Of a DNA stretch of 64,000 bases, positions 40,782 through 48,976 are shown piece after piece. Numbering within the stretch: position 1 is the stretch's first letter; every line of letters starts with the position of its first letter. Where the stretch lies: positions 620,001-684,000 of the forward strand of contig CAVZNV010000016.1 of assembly GCA_963776735.1 (NCBI GenBank), read 5' to 3'. The position numbers and the translations under genes were made by a program. The notes below the pieces were generated by a model. The model saw nothing but the letters and a program-made list of their open reading frames with translations, had not been told where the DNA came from and made no database searches. Source of the stretch: PALSA-612 sp963776735 (GTDB lineage Bacteria > Actinomycetota > Thermoleophilia > Gaiellales > Gaiellaceae).

Positions 40782-41280
40782 AGCTCGCCGTCAGCTGCTT
40801 GCAGTAGGCGGGCTCGGCCTTCCCCTGCTGCCACTGGCAGAGGAGCTCGAACTCGGTCTTGCGGCGCAGGAAGTACGTGATCTGCTCCTGGACGCTGTTC
40901 GGCACGGTGATCACGTACTGGCGCACCGGGCTGCCGGCGACCGTCGTCGTGGCCCGGCCCGTCACGGAGCCTTTCAGCTGCTTCGCCTCTTGCGCAGCGG
41001 AGGCGTCGAGCTCCTTGGCGACTGCAGTGAAGAGCTTCGGGTCGTAGGCATGGAGCAGCCGGAAGACGGCGACCGAGACCCGCTCGGAGGAGCCCGGCTT
41101 CGGCGAGGCCGCCACTTCGGTGTCACGCCGCGAGATCTGCCAGCCCCACGGTGACTGGTAGCGGAATCCGTCGCCGCGGACGGTCTGCGCGGCAGGGTGG
41201 CTCGACCCTCCGCCGCAGCCCGCGAGCAGGAGAGCGACGAGTCCGAGGACGCATGCGCAGGCGGGAATCAGGGAACGCAT
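40765..41280 (-). CDS. Small lipoprotein of unknown function
   Basis: A 171-residue lipoprotein. The signal and lipobox are LGLVALLLAGC at about residues 12-22. The mature domain has a PsbP/LpqN-like look (GFRYQSPWGWQISRR, VSVAVFRLLHAYDPK, GSPVRQYVITVPN, FELLCQWQQGK) with two Cys near the end. ATG 41280 is chosen over an upstream in-frame ATG because it starts the signal peptide. It is monocistronic and divergent from 41324. Confidence 0.78.
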   Translation of the reverse strand: MRSLIPACACVLGLVALLLAGCGGGSSHPAAQTVRGDGFRYQSPWGWQISRRDTEVAASPKPGSSERVSVAVFRLLHAYDPKLFTAVAKELDASAAQEAKQLKGSVTGRATTTVAGSPVRQYVITVPNSVQEQITYFLRRKTEFELLCQWQQGKAEPAYCKQLTASFTPAL

Positions 41281-41323
41281 CGGGGGTACACTCGGGTCAG
41301 ATCGACGAAAGGACACTGTAGTC

Positions 41324-41758
41324 ATGCCAGTTGCAAAGGACAGAGTGAAGTACGCCGCCGGTACGGCAAAGCCCTACGTCGAGCGCGCACTCACCGACGA
41401 GGAGTTTCGACAGAACCTGCGTGACGCGTTCGCCGCGGCACGCGCGATCTACCGCGAGCTGGGCGGCCGGAGCGGCATCACCGCCGTTGCGTCGTCAGTG
41501 GCGGAGGACGAGAAGATCCACGCCAACCTGCGGAAGGCGATCGGCGAGCTGCGCCAGGCGGCCGACCGGATCCAGGAGCAGGAGCAACGGAAGTCGCACG
41601 CGCTGCGCAAGATCGTCCTGCTGGCGACCGGGGTCGCGATCGGGATCTTCTTCAACCCCTTCACCGGCCGCGGCACGCGGCACTGGGTGAAGGCGAAGGC
41701 GACGAAGTCGGGCGACCCGGTGCAGGCCGGCTCGCCGAACGGCTCCTCGGGCAGCTAG
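41324..41758 (+). CDS. Hypothetical protein with one membrane helix
   Basis: A 144-residue protein: a helical basic N-terminus (AAGTAKPYVERALTDEEFRQN), a coiled-coil-like stretch (ANLRKAIGELRQAADRIQEQ), one membrane helix (KIVLLATGVAIGIFFNPFTG) and a short polar tail. It resembles small YtxH-like stress or envelope proteins, without a firm match. A TACACT hexamer (41287-41292) and a GAAAGGA ribosome-binding site precede the ATG. Its last 4 bases overlap the convergent M23 gene. Confidence 0.72.
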   Translation: MPVAKDRVKYAAGTAKPYVERALTDEEFRQNLRDAFAAARAIYRELGGRSGITAVASSVAEDEKIHANLRKAIGELRQAADRIQEQEQRKSHALRKIVLLATGVAIGIFFNPFTGRGTRHWVKAKATKSGDPVQAGSPNGSSGS

Positions 41759-43242
41759 CGGCTCCCCGCAGACGCCGGTGCGTGACCCGTCCCGCCCGTG
41801 AGGAGCGGGTCGTCGGCGTGCGGCGATACCGCCTGACGGAGCGACGCGGGATCGAGACCGCTGGCGGTCGAGATGTCCGTGCTCTGCAGCAGCATCGCCC
41901 CGGGCGGTGGAAGCAGGCTGTCGAGCGGCTGCGGCGCCCACGCGACTCCGGCCGGGAAGCGCACGCTCTGGAGGTGCTTCCAGGCATCGAGGTACGGGGT
42001 CGGGTCGACCGCGCCGTCGTAGCCGAGGAAGAGCAGCGACGCCGGGTGCACCTCGAAGTGCAGGTGATATGGGCCGCCCGCCGCGTCGCCGGTGTTCCCG
42101 ACGAAGCCGAGCACGTCGCCCGCGTGGACATGCGTGCCGTCCCGCGCCAGCGGCGTGTACGCGGACAGGTGAGCGTAGTAGTACTGGTTTCCGGACCCGT
42201 CCTGGAGCCAGAGTCGGTTGCCGCCGATCGGGTTCGGCCCGACCGAGAAGACGACGCCGTCCGCGACCGCGAGCACCGGGGCTCCGAGCGGCGCGAAGAT
42301 GTCGTCGCCGTGGTGCCAGCCGCCCGGCACGTCGCCGCGGAACGCGCCGAACGTGTCTCCATAGCCCGACGGCCCGTAGACCGGGAACACGTAGCCCTGG
42401 GCGGTGATCGAGTGCTGGAGCGGCGGCGGCAGGGAGATGGTGGGGAAGAGGCCGAGGTCGTCGAGGATCCCGATCGGTGACGTCGCTCCCGCGCCCGCCC
42501 CGGTCGGCCCGGTGGCGCCGGTCGGGCCTGTCGGCGACCCCTGCGTCGTGGTCGTCGGGGGAGGCTGCGGCGCGAGCTTCGCCGGCGGGGCCGAGGCCAG
42601 GGCATCCGAGTAGCCGATGAGGATGCGCGTTCCGGCCGGCAGCCCGCCGTGGTCGGCGTCGAGCCAGACGTCGATCGCGGTCATCCAGGCGTGGTAGGTC
42701 GGAGCAGCCGCGGTCCGCCCTGCTTGCTCCTCCTCCAGCAGCACGAGGTGGCCCCAGTCGGCGAGCGGGACACGCTCCTGCGGCGTCGCCGTGACGGGCT
42801 GGCCGAGGACGACGAGATTCGTGACGGACGCCCCTGCGAAGCTCGCCGAGCCGCTGCCGGCCGTGACCGTCGCGGCCGCGCGCGACACGATGCCGTCTGC
42901 CGTGATCTCGCCGCCGAACAGCGACAGCTTCGTCAGGTCGGCACCGGCCTTCACCGTCACGCCGTCCCCGTCCACCGAGGTGCGCCCGTTCACCGTCGCC
43001 GCCTGCAGGACGGAGCCGTCGGCCGGATACGAGAACGCGCCGTCCGTGGTGTGCGTCCAGGGCGGAGCCGCGTGCTGGCCTGCGAAGAGGGGGATCTGCC
43101 CCGGCAGCTGGATCTGGACGCCGTACTCGGACGCGCTCGCCCTCGGCTGCGTCGCGGGACGGCCGGGACCCGCGGTCGCGCCGACGATCACCGCCGCGGC
43201 GACGATCGGGAGGAGGAGCCCGATGGTGCGGCGCCGAGCCAC
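41755..43242 (-). CDS. Secreted M23-family metallopeptidase
   Basis: A 495-residue exported protein. After a basic N-terminus and hydrophobic signal (TIGLLLPIVAAAVIVGATAG) come a beta-rich region of about 200 residues and a collagen-like GPTGATGPTGAG linker. The LytM/M23 domain has zinc ligands in WHHGDDIFAPLG and HLHFEVHP, with YYAHLS between. It should cleave peptidoglycan cross-links or act as an adaptor. GTG 43242 is chosen as it begins the signal peptide; ATG 43299 would overlap the TauE half-gene by 25 bases. Confidence 0.85.
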   Translation of the reverse strand: MARRRTIGLLLPIVAAAVIVGATAGPGRPATQPRASASEYGVQIQLPGQIPLFAGQHAAPPWTHTTDGAFSYPADGSVLQAATVNGRTSVDGDGVTVKAGADLTKLSLFGGEITADGIVSRAAATVTAGSGSASFAGASVTNLVVLGQPVTATPQERVPLADWGHLVLLEEEQAGRTAAAPTYHAWMTAIDVWLDADHGGLPAGTRILIGYSDALASAPPAKLAPQPPPTTTTQGSPTGPTGATGPTGAGAGATSPIGILDDLGLFPTISLPPPLQHSITAQGYVFPVYGPSGYGDTFGAFRGDVPGGWHHGDDIFAPLGAPVLAVADGVVFSVGPNPIGGNRLWLQDGSGNQYYYAHLSAYTPLARDGTHVHAGDVLGFVGNTGDAAGGPYHLHFEVHPASLLFLGYDGAVDPTPYLDAWKHLQSVRFPAGVAWAPQPLDSLLPPPGAMLLQSTDISTASGLDPASLRQAVSPHADDPLLTGGTGHAPASAGSR

Positions 43243-43274
43243 AGGCAGGGAAGTATGGCGGAAGCTGACGTCGG

Positions 43275-43670
43275 TCAGGCGCGCCTCCAGGCACGCCATG
43301 CGATTTGCGCGGCCACGACCACCAGCAACGCGCCGAACAGGCGTCGCAGGACGTCTCCCGGAAGCGACTCGGCAAGGAACCCTCCTGCGAGGACGCCGCC
43401 GATCCCCGCGACCCCGAGAATGGCCGACGCGCGCCACCGCACGTTGCCGTAGCGCTGCTGCCGCCAGGCGCCGACCGCGACGGTCGGCAGGATCGCGAGC
43501 AGCGACGTCGCCTGCGCGTGGTGCTGCTCGAGCCCGAGCGCGAGGGTGAGCACCGGGACGAAGAGGATCCCGCCGCCGACACCGAAGAGCCCGGCCAGGA
43601 TGCCCGCGGCGAAGCCGACGACGACGGCGATGACCACGTGACCCGTCGTGATCGCAAGCAGGCCGGTCAT
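43275..43670 (-). CDS. TauE/SafE half-transporter, second half
   Basis: A 131-residue membrane protein with about four helices and the family motif GILAGLFGVGGGILFVPVL near its start. Normal TauE/SafE sulphonate or sulphite exporters have about 250 residues with two such four-helix halves in one chain. Here each half is a separate gene. The ATG overlaps the stop of the first half-gene (ATGA). A functional heterodimer is likely. Confidence 0.85.
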   Translation of the reverse strand: MTGLLAITTGHVVIAVVVGFAAGILAGLFGVGGGILFVPVLTLALGLEQHHAQATSLLAILPTVAVGAWRQQRYGNVRWRASAILGVAGIGGVLAGGFLAESLPGDVLRRLFGALLVVVAAQIAWRAWRRA

Positions 43671-44014
43671 ACCAACAGCCTGATTCCGGTCGCGAACAGA
43701 AGCGCGGCGAAGGCCAGCGTCAGCGTGCGGGTGGCGACCCGCTGCTGCACGGTGGCCCCGACGGCCGCGCCGGCCGCTGCCGGAAGGCCGAGGACGACCG
43801 CCTCGAGCGGGCGCAGGTCTCCGTGGAAGCCGTAGAAGACGATGCCTTCGAGCGCGATCAGCCCGATCGCGGCGAGTGACGTCGCGGCGGCCTGGCGAAT
43901 TGCGAGCCCGGCGACGCCGATCAGGAGCGGAACCATGATGATCCCGCCGCCGACACCGAAGAGCGCCCCGAAGAAGCCCGCGGCGACTCCGATGCCGACG
44001 AGCCGAAGCAGCAC
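43667..44014 (-). CDS. TauE/SafE half-transporter, first half
   Basis: A 115-residue membrane protein of about four helices with the motif GFFGALFGVGGGIIMVPLL. Together with the next gene it equals one full TauE/SafE protein. GTG 44014 is fixed by a TAGGAT hexamer 6 bases upstream, so the message appears leaderless. The stop is a genuine TGA within an ATGA overlap, not a frameshift of a single gene: both halves have their own start-proximal motif. Confidence 0.85.
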   Translation of the reverse strand: MLLRLVGIGVAAGFFGALFGVGGGIIMVPLLIGVAGLAIRQAAATSLAAIGLIALEGIVFYGFHGDLRPLEAVVLGLPAAAGAAVGATVQQRVATRTLTLAFAALLFATGIRLLV

Positions 44015-44019
44015 CCGCC

Positions 44020-44026
44020 TATCCTA
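44020..44026. promoter_or_regulatory. Shared bidirectional leaderless -10 (TATCCTA)
   Basis: TATCCT on the plus strand ends 7 bases before otsB (GTG 44033). Its mirror TAGGAT on the minus strand ends 6 bases before the TauE half-gene (GTG 44014). The whole intergenic region is only 18 bases, so both genes must use this one element. Confidence 0.65.
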
Positions 44027-44032
44027 GAAACC

Positions 44033-44749
44033 GTGGTCGTCGGCACCCTCCTGGAGCGTCTCGCCGGGGAGCCGGCCGCGGCGGCGCTGCTGCTCGACGT
44101 CGACGGCACGCTCGCCCCGATCGCCCCGGCTCCCGCGCTGGCAGTGGTGCCGGCGGAGACGCGCGCCGAGGTGCGGCGGCTCGCCCGTGAGTACGGGCTC
44201 GTCGCCTGTGTGAGCGGCCGGCCGGCGTCCGACGCAGCGCGGCTGGTCGGTGTCGACGGCGTTCGCTACGTCGGCGAGCACGGCCTCGGCCTCGATCCAT
44301 CGGCCGACGAGTGGGCAGAGCGCCTGCGCGCGTTCGCGGCAACCGTTCGCTGGCCGAGCGAGCCGGGCAAGCGGCTCTCCCTCGCCTTCCACTACCGCGG
44401 CGTGGACGACGAGGAGAGCGCGGTCGAGGTCCTGCGCGGCGTCGCCGAACGGGCTCTCATCGAGGGCTTCCGTCCGCGCTGGGGCCGCAAGGTGCTCGAG
44501 ATCCGACCCCCGATCGACACGGACAAGGGGACAGCGGTGCGGTTGTTGCTGGCCGATGCCGGACTCGAGCGGGCGCTTTACGCGGGCGACGACGCGACCG
44601 ACCTCGACGCGTTCCGCGGTCTGGACGGCCTCGAAGTGGCCGTGCGGGTTGCCGTGGTCTCCGACGAGGGACCGAGCGACCTCGGCCGGGCGGCCGACCT
44701 GATCGTGGGCGGCCCGGCGGAGCTGCTCGACCTCCTGCGGCGGCTCTAG
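44033..44749 (+). CDS. otsB: Trehalose-6-phosphate phosphatase
   Basis: A 238-residue HAD-superfamily phosphatase. Motif I is LLLDVDGTLAPI, motif II lies in CVSGRP, and motif IV is YAGDDATDLDAF. The OtsB cap residues EHGLGLD and RPRWGRKVLEIRPP are present. It releases trehalose from trehalose-6-phosphate, for osmoprotection. No otsA is in the window. It is leaderless by promoter spacing. Confidence 0.92.
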   Translation: MVVGTLLERLAGEPAAAALLLDVDGTLAPIAPAPALAVVPAETRAEVRRLAREYGLVACVSGRPASDAARLVGVDGVRYVGEHGLGLDPSADEWAERLRAFAATVRWPSEPGKRLSLAFHYRGVDDEESAVEVLRGVAERALIEGFRPRWGRKVLEIRPPIDTDKGTAVRLLLADAGLERALYAGDDATDLDAFRGLDGLEVAVRVAVVSDEGPSDLGRAADLIVGGPAELLDLLRRL

Positions 44750-44753
44750 CGGC

Positions 44754-45311
44754 GTGCACGTCGACGAGGCGATGCTTGCTTCCGTACGGGGGCGCTTCGG
44801 GAACCCGGTCGTGCTCGGGTGGAACGGCGAGGTGAGCGATCCCGAGCTCGCGATGATCACGTACAACCCGGCCCGCACGCACGACGTGACCCTGTTCGTC
44901 ACGAACGGCGACCGGCTGGCGCTGATCCGGAAGCCGCACTTTCCCGAGGGCATCTGGCGCACTCCCGGCGGCGGCATCAAACCCGGCGAGGACTTCGTCG
45001 CCGGCGTCGCCCGCGAGGGACGCGAGGAGCTCGGCGTCGAGATCGAGGTCGAGCGGTACCTCGTCGAGGCGCGGGCCGTGTTCCGCTTCGCAAACCAGGC
45101 CGTCGCATGGCGGACGCCGGTGCTGTCGGCGACGACGGCCGAGCTGAACCTGGCCCCCGAAGACACGGTCGAGATCACCGAGGCCCGCTGGGGCACGGCC
45201 GCCGAGCTCGCCGGCCCGGTCCGCGAGCGGCTGCTCGCCACCGGCCGCGCCCTCTGGCGCTACCGGGTGGCGCTGCACGACGCGGCACTGGCTGCCCTCG
45301 CCGCCGACTGA
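44754..45311 (+). CDS. Nudix hydrolase-family protein
   Basis: A 185-residue protein with a Nudix box GGGIKPGEDFVAGVAREG continuing REELGV. The catalytic Glu residues are all present, with Gly at one usually hydrophobic position. It follows otsB by 4 bases, so they are probably co-transcribed. Nudix enzymes hydrolyse nucleoside diphosphates linked to other groups; the substrate here is not evident. Confidence 0.87.
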   Translation: MHVDEAMLASVRGRFGNPVVLGWNGEVSDPELAMITYNPARTHDVTLFVTNGDRLALIRKPHFPEGIWRTPGGGIKPGEDFVAGVAREGREELGVEIEVERYLVEARAVFRFANQAVAWRTPVLSATTAELNLAPEDTVEITEARWGTAAELAGPVRERLLATGRALWRYRVALHDAALAALAAD

Positions 45312-45377
45312 AGCAACCTGCCCCGCCGAGCCCCGGCCCGCGGGGACGTGGCGAAAACGCACCCCACCCCATCAAGG

Positions 45378-45429
45378 GGCGGGGCTGACCCCGCCACCCA
45401 CCACCCACGTGGATCCTAGCCCTGGGTGG
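45378..45429. terminator. Two hairpins between convergent genes
   Basis: The 169 bases from 45312 to 45480 hold no gene. GGCGGGG-CTGA-CCCCGCC (45378-45395) is a perfect 7-base stem with a tetraloop. CCACCCA (45401-45407) pairs with TGGGTGG (45423-45429). They lie between the Nudix gene and the next minus-strand gene and probably terminate both. Confidence 0.55.
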
Positions 45430-45480
45430 GGTGGCGAGTCGTCGCGCCGGTGTGAAAAGTTCGTGCCGATTTCGAGGCGC

Positions 45481-45909
45481 TCACCGCGGGCGAACGGCGA
45501 GCTCGAGCGCGGCGAGGCCTGCCTGGGCGAAGTGGATCGTCAGCACCACCGTGCCCATGCCGGTCCGCGGTGCGGCGGCGAAGACCGACGTCCGGCGCAG
45601 ACCGGAGAGCGCCAGCGGATACCGCAACCCGAAGCGCGGCAGCGTGCACGTCGACCGAGGCCCGCACCGCGCATCGACTCCGGCGATCGCAAAGGCCTTC
45701 CCGGTCGGCGACGCGATGACCTGCCAACCACCGCCGCTTCCGCGCGCGTCCACAACCGTGACCTCGGCCGACGACCCTCCCCCGACCAACCGGGCCGGAG
45801 CGATCGTCAGCGTTCCGGGCTTGACCGTGAGCGGAATGACGACGCTGTCCGCAGCGGCTCCGGCGGCAAGGACGAGCGCCGTCGCCACCGCCAGGAGCAA
45901 CCGCCGCAT
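45481..45909 (-). CDS. Secreted hypothetical protein
   Basis: A 142-residue exported protein. The signal peptide (LLLAVATALVLAAGAAA) is followed by a beta-rich domain (VVIPLTVKPGTLTIAPAR, AEVTVVDARGSGGGWQVI) and a final hydrophobic strand region. Two Cys (RCGPRSTC) may form a disulphide. ATG 45909 is supported by a TACAGT hexamer 7 bases upstream. Function unknown. Confidence 0.72.
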   Translation of the reverse strand: MRRLLLAVATALVLAAGAAADSVVIPLTVKPGTLTIAPARLVGGGSSAEVTVVDARGSGGGWQVIASPTGKAFAIAGVDARCGPRSTCTLPRFGLRYPLALSGLRRTSVFAAAPRTGMGTVVLTIHFAQAGLAALELAVRPR

Positions 45910-45916
45910 GTGTCTG

Positions 45917-45922
45917 ACTGTA
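45917..45922 (-). promoter_or_regulatory. Leaderless -10 element
   Basis: TACAGT on the minus strand ends 7 bases before the ATG at 45909. Confidence 0.5.
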
Positions 45923-45955
45923 TGGAGATCGAGCGCCCCGTCTAGAGGCGGTCGT

Positions 45956-47248
45956 CTAGAGGGCCGCCGACTCGCGGCGCAGGACGTCCCACGCACGCTG
46001 CACGTCGGCCTCCGTCGTCCTCGCGTTCCCGATCGCGAGCCGGAGCACGTACCGCCCGTCGAGCTTCGTGTGCGAGATGAAGATCTCGCCTGAGGCGTTC
46101 GCCGCCGCCAGCAGCCGCTCGTTCTCCTCGTCCGAGCCCTCGCGCCGGAAGCACACGACCGAGAACGGCCGCGGCGCGCACAGCTCCCACCCGGGCTCGT
46201 CACGCACCCAGCTCTCGAACAGCTCGGCCAGCCGCACGTGCTCGCGGATCATCGCCTGCAGCCCGGAACGGCCGAAGCAGCGAAGCACGGCCCACAGTCG
46301 CAGCGCACGGAACGGCCGCCCGAGCGGGATGCTGACCTCGCTGAGACTGACCACGTCCTCCGACGTCCGTAGGTACTCGGGCGTGAGGCTGAACGCCTGC
46401 CTGAACTCCTCGACGCGCGGCGTCCAGAGGCACGAACAGCCCATCCCCGTCAGCATCCACTTGTGCGGATTGACGACGAGCGAGTCCGCACGCTGGATTC
46501 CGGGAGGCCGGAACTCGGGACAGACCCAGGCCGAGCCGGCGTACGCCGCGTCGACGTGGAGCCAGACGTCCCCGACGCGGTCGGCGATCGCATCGAGCGG
46601 GTCGGAAGAGGTGGTCGACGTCGTGCCGACCGTCGCGACGACCGCGCACGCGCCCTCGACGTCGAGCTCGTCCGGACGCATGCGGAACTCGCCGTCCACC
46701 GGGATCCGCCGCAGCTCGAGCTCGAGGATGCTGGCCGCCTTGTCGATCGACGAGTGCGTGTGCTCGGAACAGACGACGATCCGGCGGTCGGGCATCGCCG
46801 CCCGCGCTGCCGCCAGCGCCGTCAGCGTCGAGATCGACGCCGTGTCCTCGATGTGCCCGTGCCAGCTGTCCGGGAGGCCGAGCAGGCCGGCGAGCCAGCC
46901 CGTCACGTGCTCCTCGAGCTCCGCCAACGCGGGCCCGGTGCGCCACAGGATCCCGACCTGGTTCAGCGTTGCCGTCAGCAGCTCCGCGAGGATCGCCGGC
47001 TCGGAGCCCGTGTTCGGGAAGTAGGCGAAGAAGCGCGGGTGCTGCCAGTGCGTCGTCGCGGGGATGATCAGCCGGTCCATGTCCTCGAGCACGGCCGCGA
47101 ACGGCTCCGGCTCATCCGGCGCCTCGGCCGGTAGACGCTCGCGCAGCCACCCCGGCTCGACCTGGGCCAGCACCGGATACTCGCCGACCTCTTCCAGGTA
47201 CCGAGCCGCCCACTCGACGGCCGCCTGCGCGTCGTCCCGAAAGGTCAT
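45956..47248 (-). CDS. PLP-dependent group II amino-acid decarboxylase
   Basis: A 430-residue enzyme of the aromatic-L-amino-acid/tyrosine/tryptophan decarboxylase family. HWQHPRFFAYFPNTGS is the substrate region, HVDAAYAG holds the Asp that pairs with the PLP ring nitrogen, and VVNPHKWML holds the PLP-binding Lys (about residue 263). It would make an aromatic amine and CO2. It is somewhat shorter than the 470-480 residues usual for this family. The ATG overlaps the polX stop (ATGA), so it is coupled to polX, which is an odd functional pairing. Confidence 0.9.
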   Translation of the reverse strand: MTFRDDAQAAVEWAARYLEEVGEYPVLAQVEPGWLRERLPAEAPDEPEPFAAVLEDMDRLIIPATTHWQHPRFFAYFPNTGSEPAILAELLTATLNQVGILWRTGPALAELEEHVTGWLAGLLGLPDSWHGHIEDTASISTLTALAAARAAMPDRRIVVCSEHTHSSIDKAASILELELRRIPVDGEFRMRPDELDVEGACAVVATVGTTSTTSSDPLDAIADRVGDVWLHVDAAYAGSAWVCPEFRPPGIQRADSLVVNPHKWMLTGMGCSCLWTPRVEEFRQAFSLTPEYLRTSEDVVSLSEVSIPLGRPFRALRLWAVLRCFGRSGLQAMIREHVRLAELFESWVRDEPGWELCAPRPFSVVCFRREGSDEENERLLAAANASGEIFISHTKLDGRYVLRLAIGNARTTEADVQRAWDVLRRESAAL

Positions 47249-48957
47249 TTGGCGATCTTGGCGACCTGCGCCCAGGTCCGCGTGTTCAACACCTGCTCCT
47301 TCGCCAGCCACGCGCGGCGCGCCTGGCCGACGCCGAGCTCCACGTAGTTCAGCGCCGAGATCCGGTGCGCGTCGCTCGTCACCGCAATCGGCACGCCGGC
47401 CTCGCCCGCCAGCCGCGCGACGAAGTCGGGCATGTCGAGGCGGTCCGGTTGCGAGTCGATCTCGAGGCACGTGCCGGTCTCGACCGCCTTCTCGACGACG
47501 CGCTCGACATCCACCGGAGCACCCGGTCGGCGGCTGATCTTCCGCCCGAGCAGGTGCCCGATGCAGTGCACGTGCGGGTTCTCCATCGCGCCGACGATCC
47601 GCTCGGTCGGGTTCCTGTCGAAGCTCGTGTGGAGGGACGCGATCACCCACTCACGCGTCGCCAGCACCTCGTCGGGGACGTCGATCGTCCCGTCGGCGCG
47701 GATGTTCGCCTCGACGCCCTTGAGCAGCCGGAACGGCTTCAGCTTCGCGTTCAGCGCATCGAGCTCGGCGTCCTGGGCCTCCATCCGGCCCTCGCGGAGG
47801 TAGTGCGAGTGGTCGGTGACGGCCAGGTAGCGATAGCCACGTGCCTTCGCCGCCTGCGCCATCTCCTCGGCCGTGTTCTTCCCGTCGGCCGACCAGGTCG
47901 TGTGCGCGTGGAGGTCGCCGCGGATGTCGCCGAGCTCGACCAGCGCCGGCAGCCGGCCTTCGCGTGCCGCGTCGAGCTCGCCGAGGTTCTCGCGCAGCTC
48001 CGGTGGGATGAACTCGTACCCGAGCAGCTCGTACAGCTCGGGCTCCTCGGCGTGCGTCAGAACCTCGCCGCTCTCGACGATCTTGACGCCGTACTCCGAG
48101 ACCGAGAACCCGTGGCGGACGGCCTCCTCGCGCAGGGCGACGTTGTGGTGCTTCGACCCGGTGAAGTGCTGGAGCAGGTTGCCGTAGCACTCCGGCGGCA
48201 CGACGCGGAGGTCGAAGCGAAGGCCCTCGCTCGACAGCACCGTCGCCTTCGTCCCGCCTTTCGCAACAACCTCGACGACCCAGGGAAGCTCGACGAAGTA
48301 CCTGATCAGCTCGCCGGCGTCGGTGGCCGTGGCGATGATGTCGAGGTCGCGGACGGTCTCGCGCCGCCGGCGCGCGCTCCCGGCCTCGGACACCTTCACG
48401 GCCGCCGGGTGCTGCCGCAGCGTCTCGACTGCCGCGAGCACCGCCGGCAGCGCCACGCCGAGGAGCGGCCTCCCGGCCTCGGGAGGAGCGCTCGTCTCCT
48501 CGTCGAGCGCCTTCAGGATCGACTCCTCCATCTTCGCGCCGAGGCCCGAGAGGGTGCGCAAACGCTGCTCCTCGGCCGCCTTCCGCAGCTCCGGGAGCGT
48601 CGTCACGCCGAGATCGCGCCAGATCCGGCGCGCCGTCTTCGGCCCCAGCCCGGGCAGCCTTGTGAATGCGACGACGTCTGCCGGGACGATGCCCTTGTGC
48701 TTCGTCAGCGCGTGCACCTCGCCGTCGTCGACGATCTCGACGATCTTCCCCTCGATCGTCTTGCCGATTCCCTGGAGCTGCTTCGCCTTGCCGTCGAGGG
48801 CGAGCTGCGCGATCGACCCGCCCGTGTCGCGGATCAGGGCCGCGGCGCGGCGGTAGGCGAGGACACGGAAGGCGTCGTAACCCTCGATCTCGAGCAGGTC
48901 CGCCAGCAGCTCGAACTGGTCGGCGACGTCCGCGTTCCTCGGCAGGGTGCTGGCCAT
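47245..48957 (-). CDS. polX: Family X DNA polymerase with PHP exonuclease domain
   Basis: A 570-residue bacterial PolX. The N-terminal helix-hairpin-helix part (NADVADQFELLADLLEIEG, LPGLGPKTARRIW) is followed by a nucleotidyltransferase palm with GSARRRRETVRDLDI and a third Asp in RFDLRVVP. The C-terminal PHP phosphoesterase has GDLHAHTTWSADG, HSHYLREG and VTSDAHR. It fills short gaps in repair and has 3'-5' exonuclease activity. ATG 48957 is chosen since TATCAT ends 7 bases upstream. Confidence 0.94.
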   Translation of the reverse strand: MASTLPRNADVADQFELLADLLEIEGYDAFRVLAYRRAAALIRDTGGSIAQLALDGKAKQLQGIGKTIEGKIVEIVDDGEVHALTKHKGIVPADVVAFTRLPGLGPKTARRIWRDLGVTTLPELRKAAEEQRLRTLSGLGAKMEESILKALDEETSAPPEAGRPLLGVALPAVLAAVETLRQHPAAVKVSEAGSARRRRETVRDLDIIATATDAGELIRYFVELPWVVEVVAKGGTKATVLSSEGLRFDLRVVPPECYGNLLQHFTGSKHHNVALREEAVRHGFSVSEYGVKIVESGEVLTHAEEPELYELLGYEFIPPELRENLGELDAAREGRLPALVELGDIRGDLHAHTTWSADGKNTAEEMAQAAKARGYRYLAVTDHSHYLREGRMEAQDAELDALNAKLKPFRLLKGVEANIRADGTIDVPDEVLATREWVIASLHTSFDRNPTERIVGAMENPHVHCIGHLLGRKISRRPGAPVDVERVVEKAVETGTCLEIDSQPDRLDMPDFVARLAGEAGVPIAVTSDAHRISALNYVELGVGQARRAWLAKEQVLNTRTWAQVAKIAK

Positions 48958-48963
48958 GCGGGC

Positions 48964-48970
48964 GATGATA
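48964..48970. promoter_or_regulatory. Probable shared bidirectional -10 (GATGATA)
   Basis: TATCAT on the minus strand ends 7 bases before polX (ATG 48957). GATGAT on the plus strand ends 7 bases before the glycosyltransferase gene (GTG 48977). The intergenic space is 19 bases. Confidence 0.5.
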
Positions 48971-48976
48971 GGTGTC

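Noticed and set aside
43667..44014. Frameshift within one TauE gene
   Set aside because: The junction is a clean ATGA overlap and each half has its own start-proximal motif, so two genes are more likely than one broken gene.
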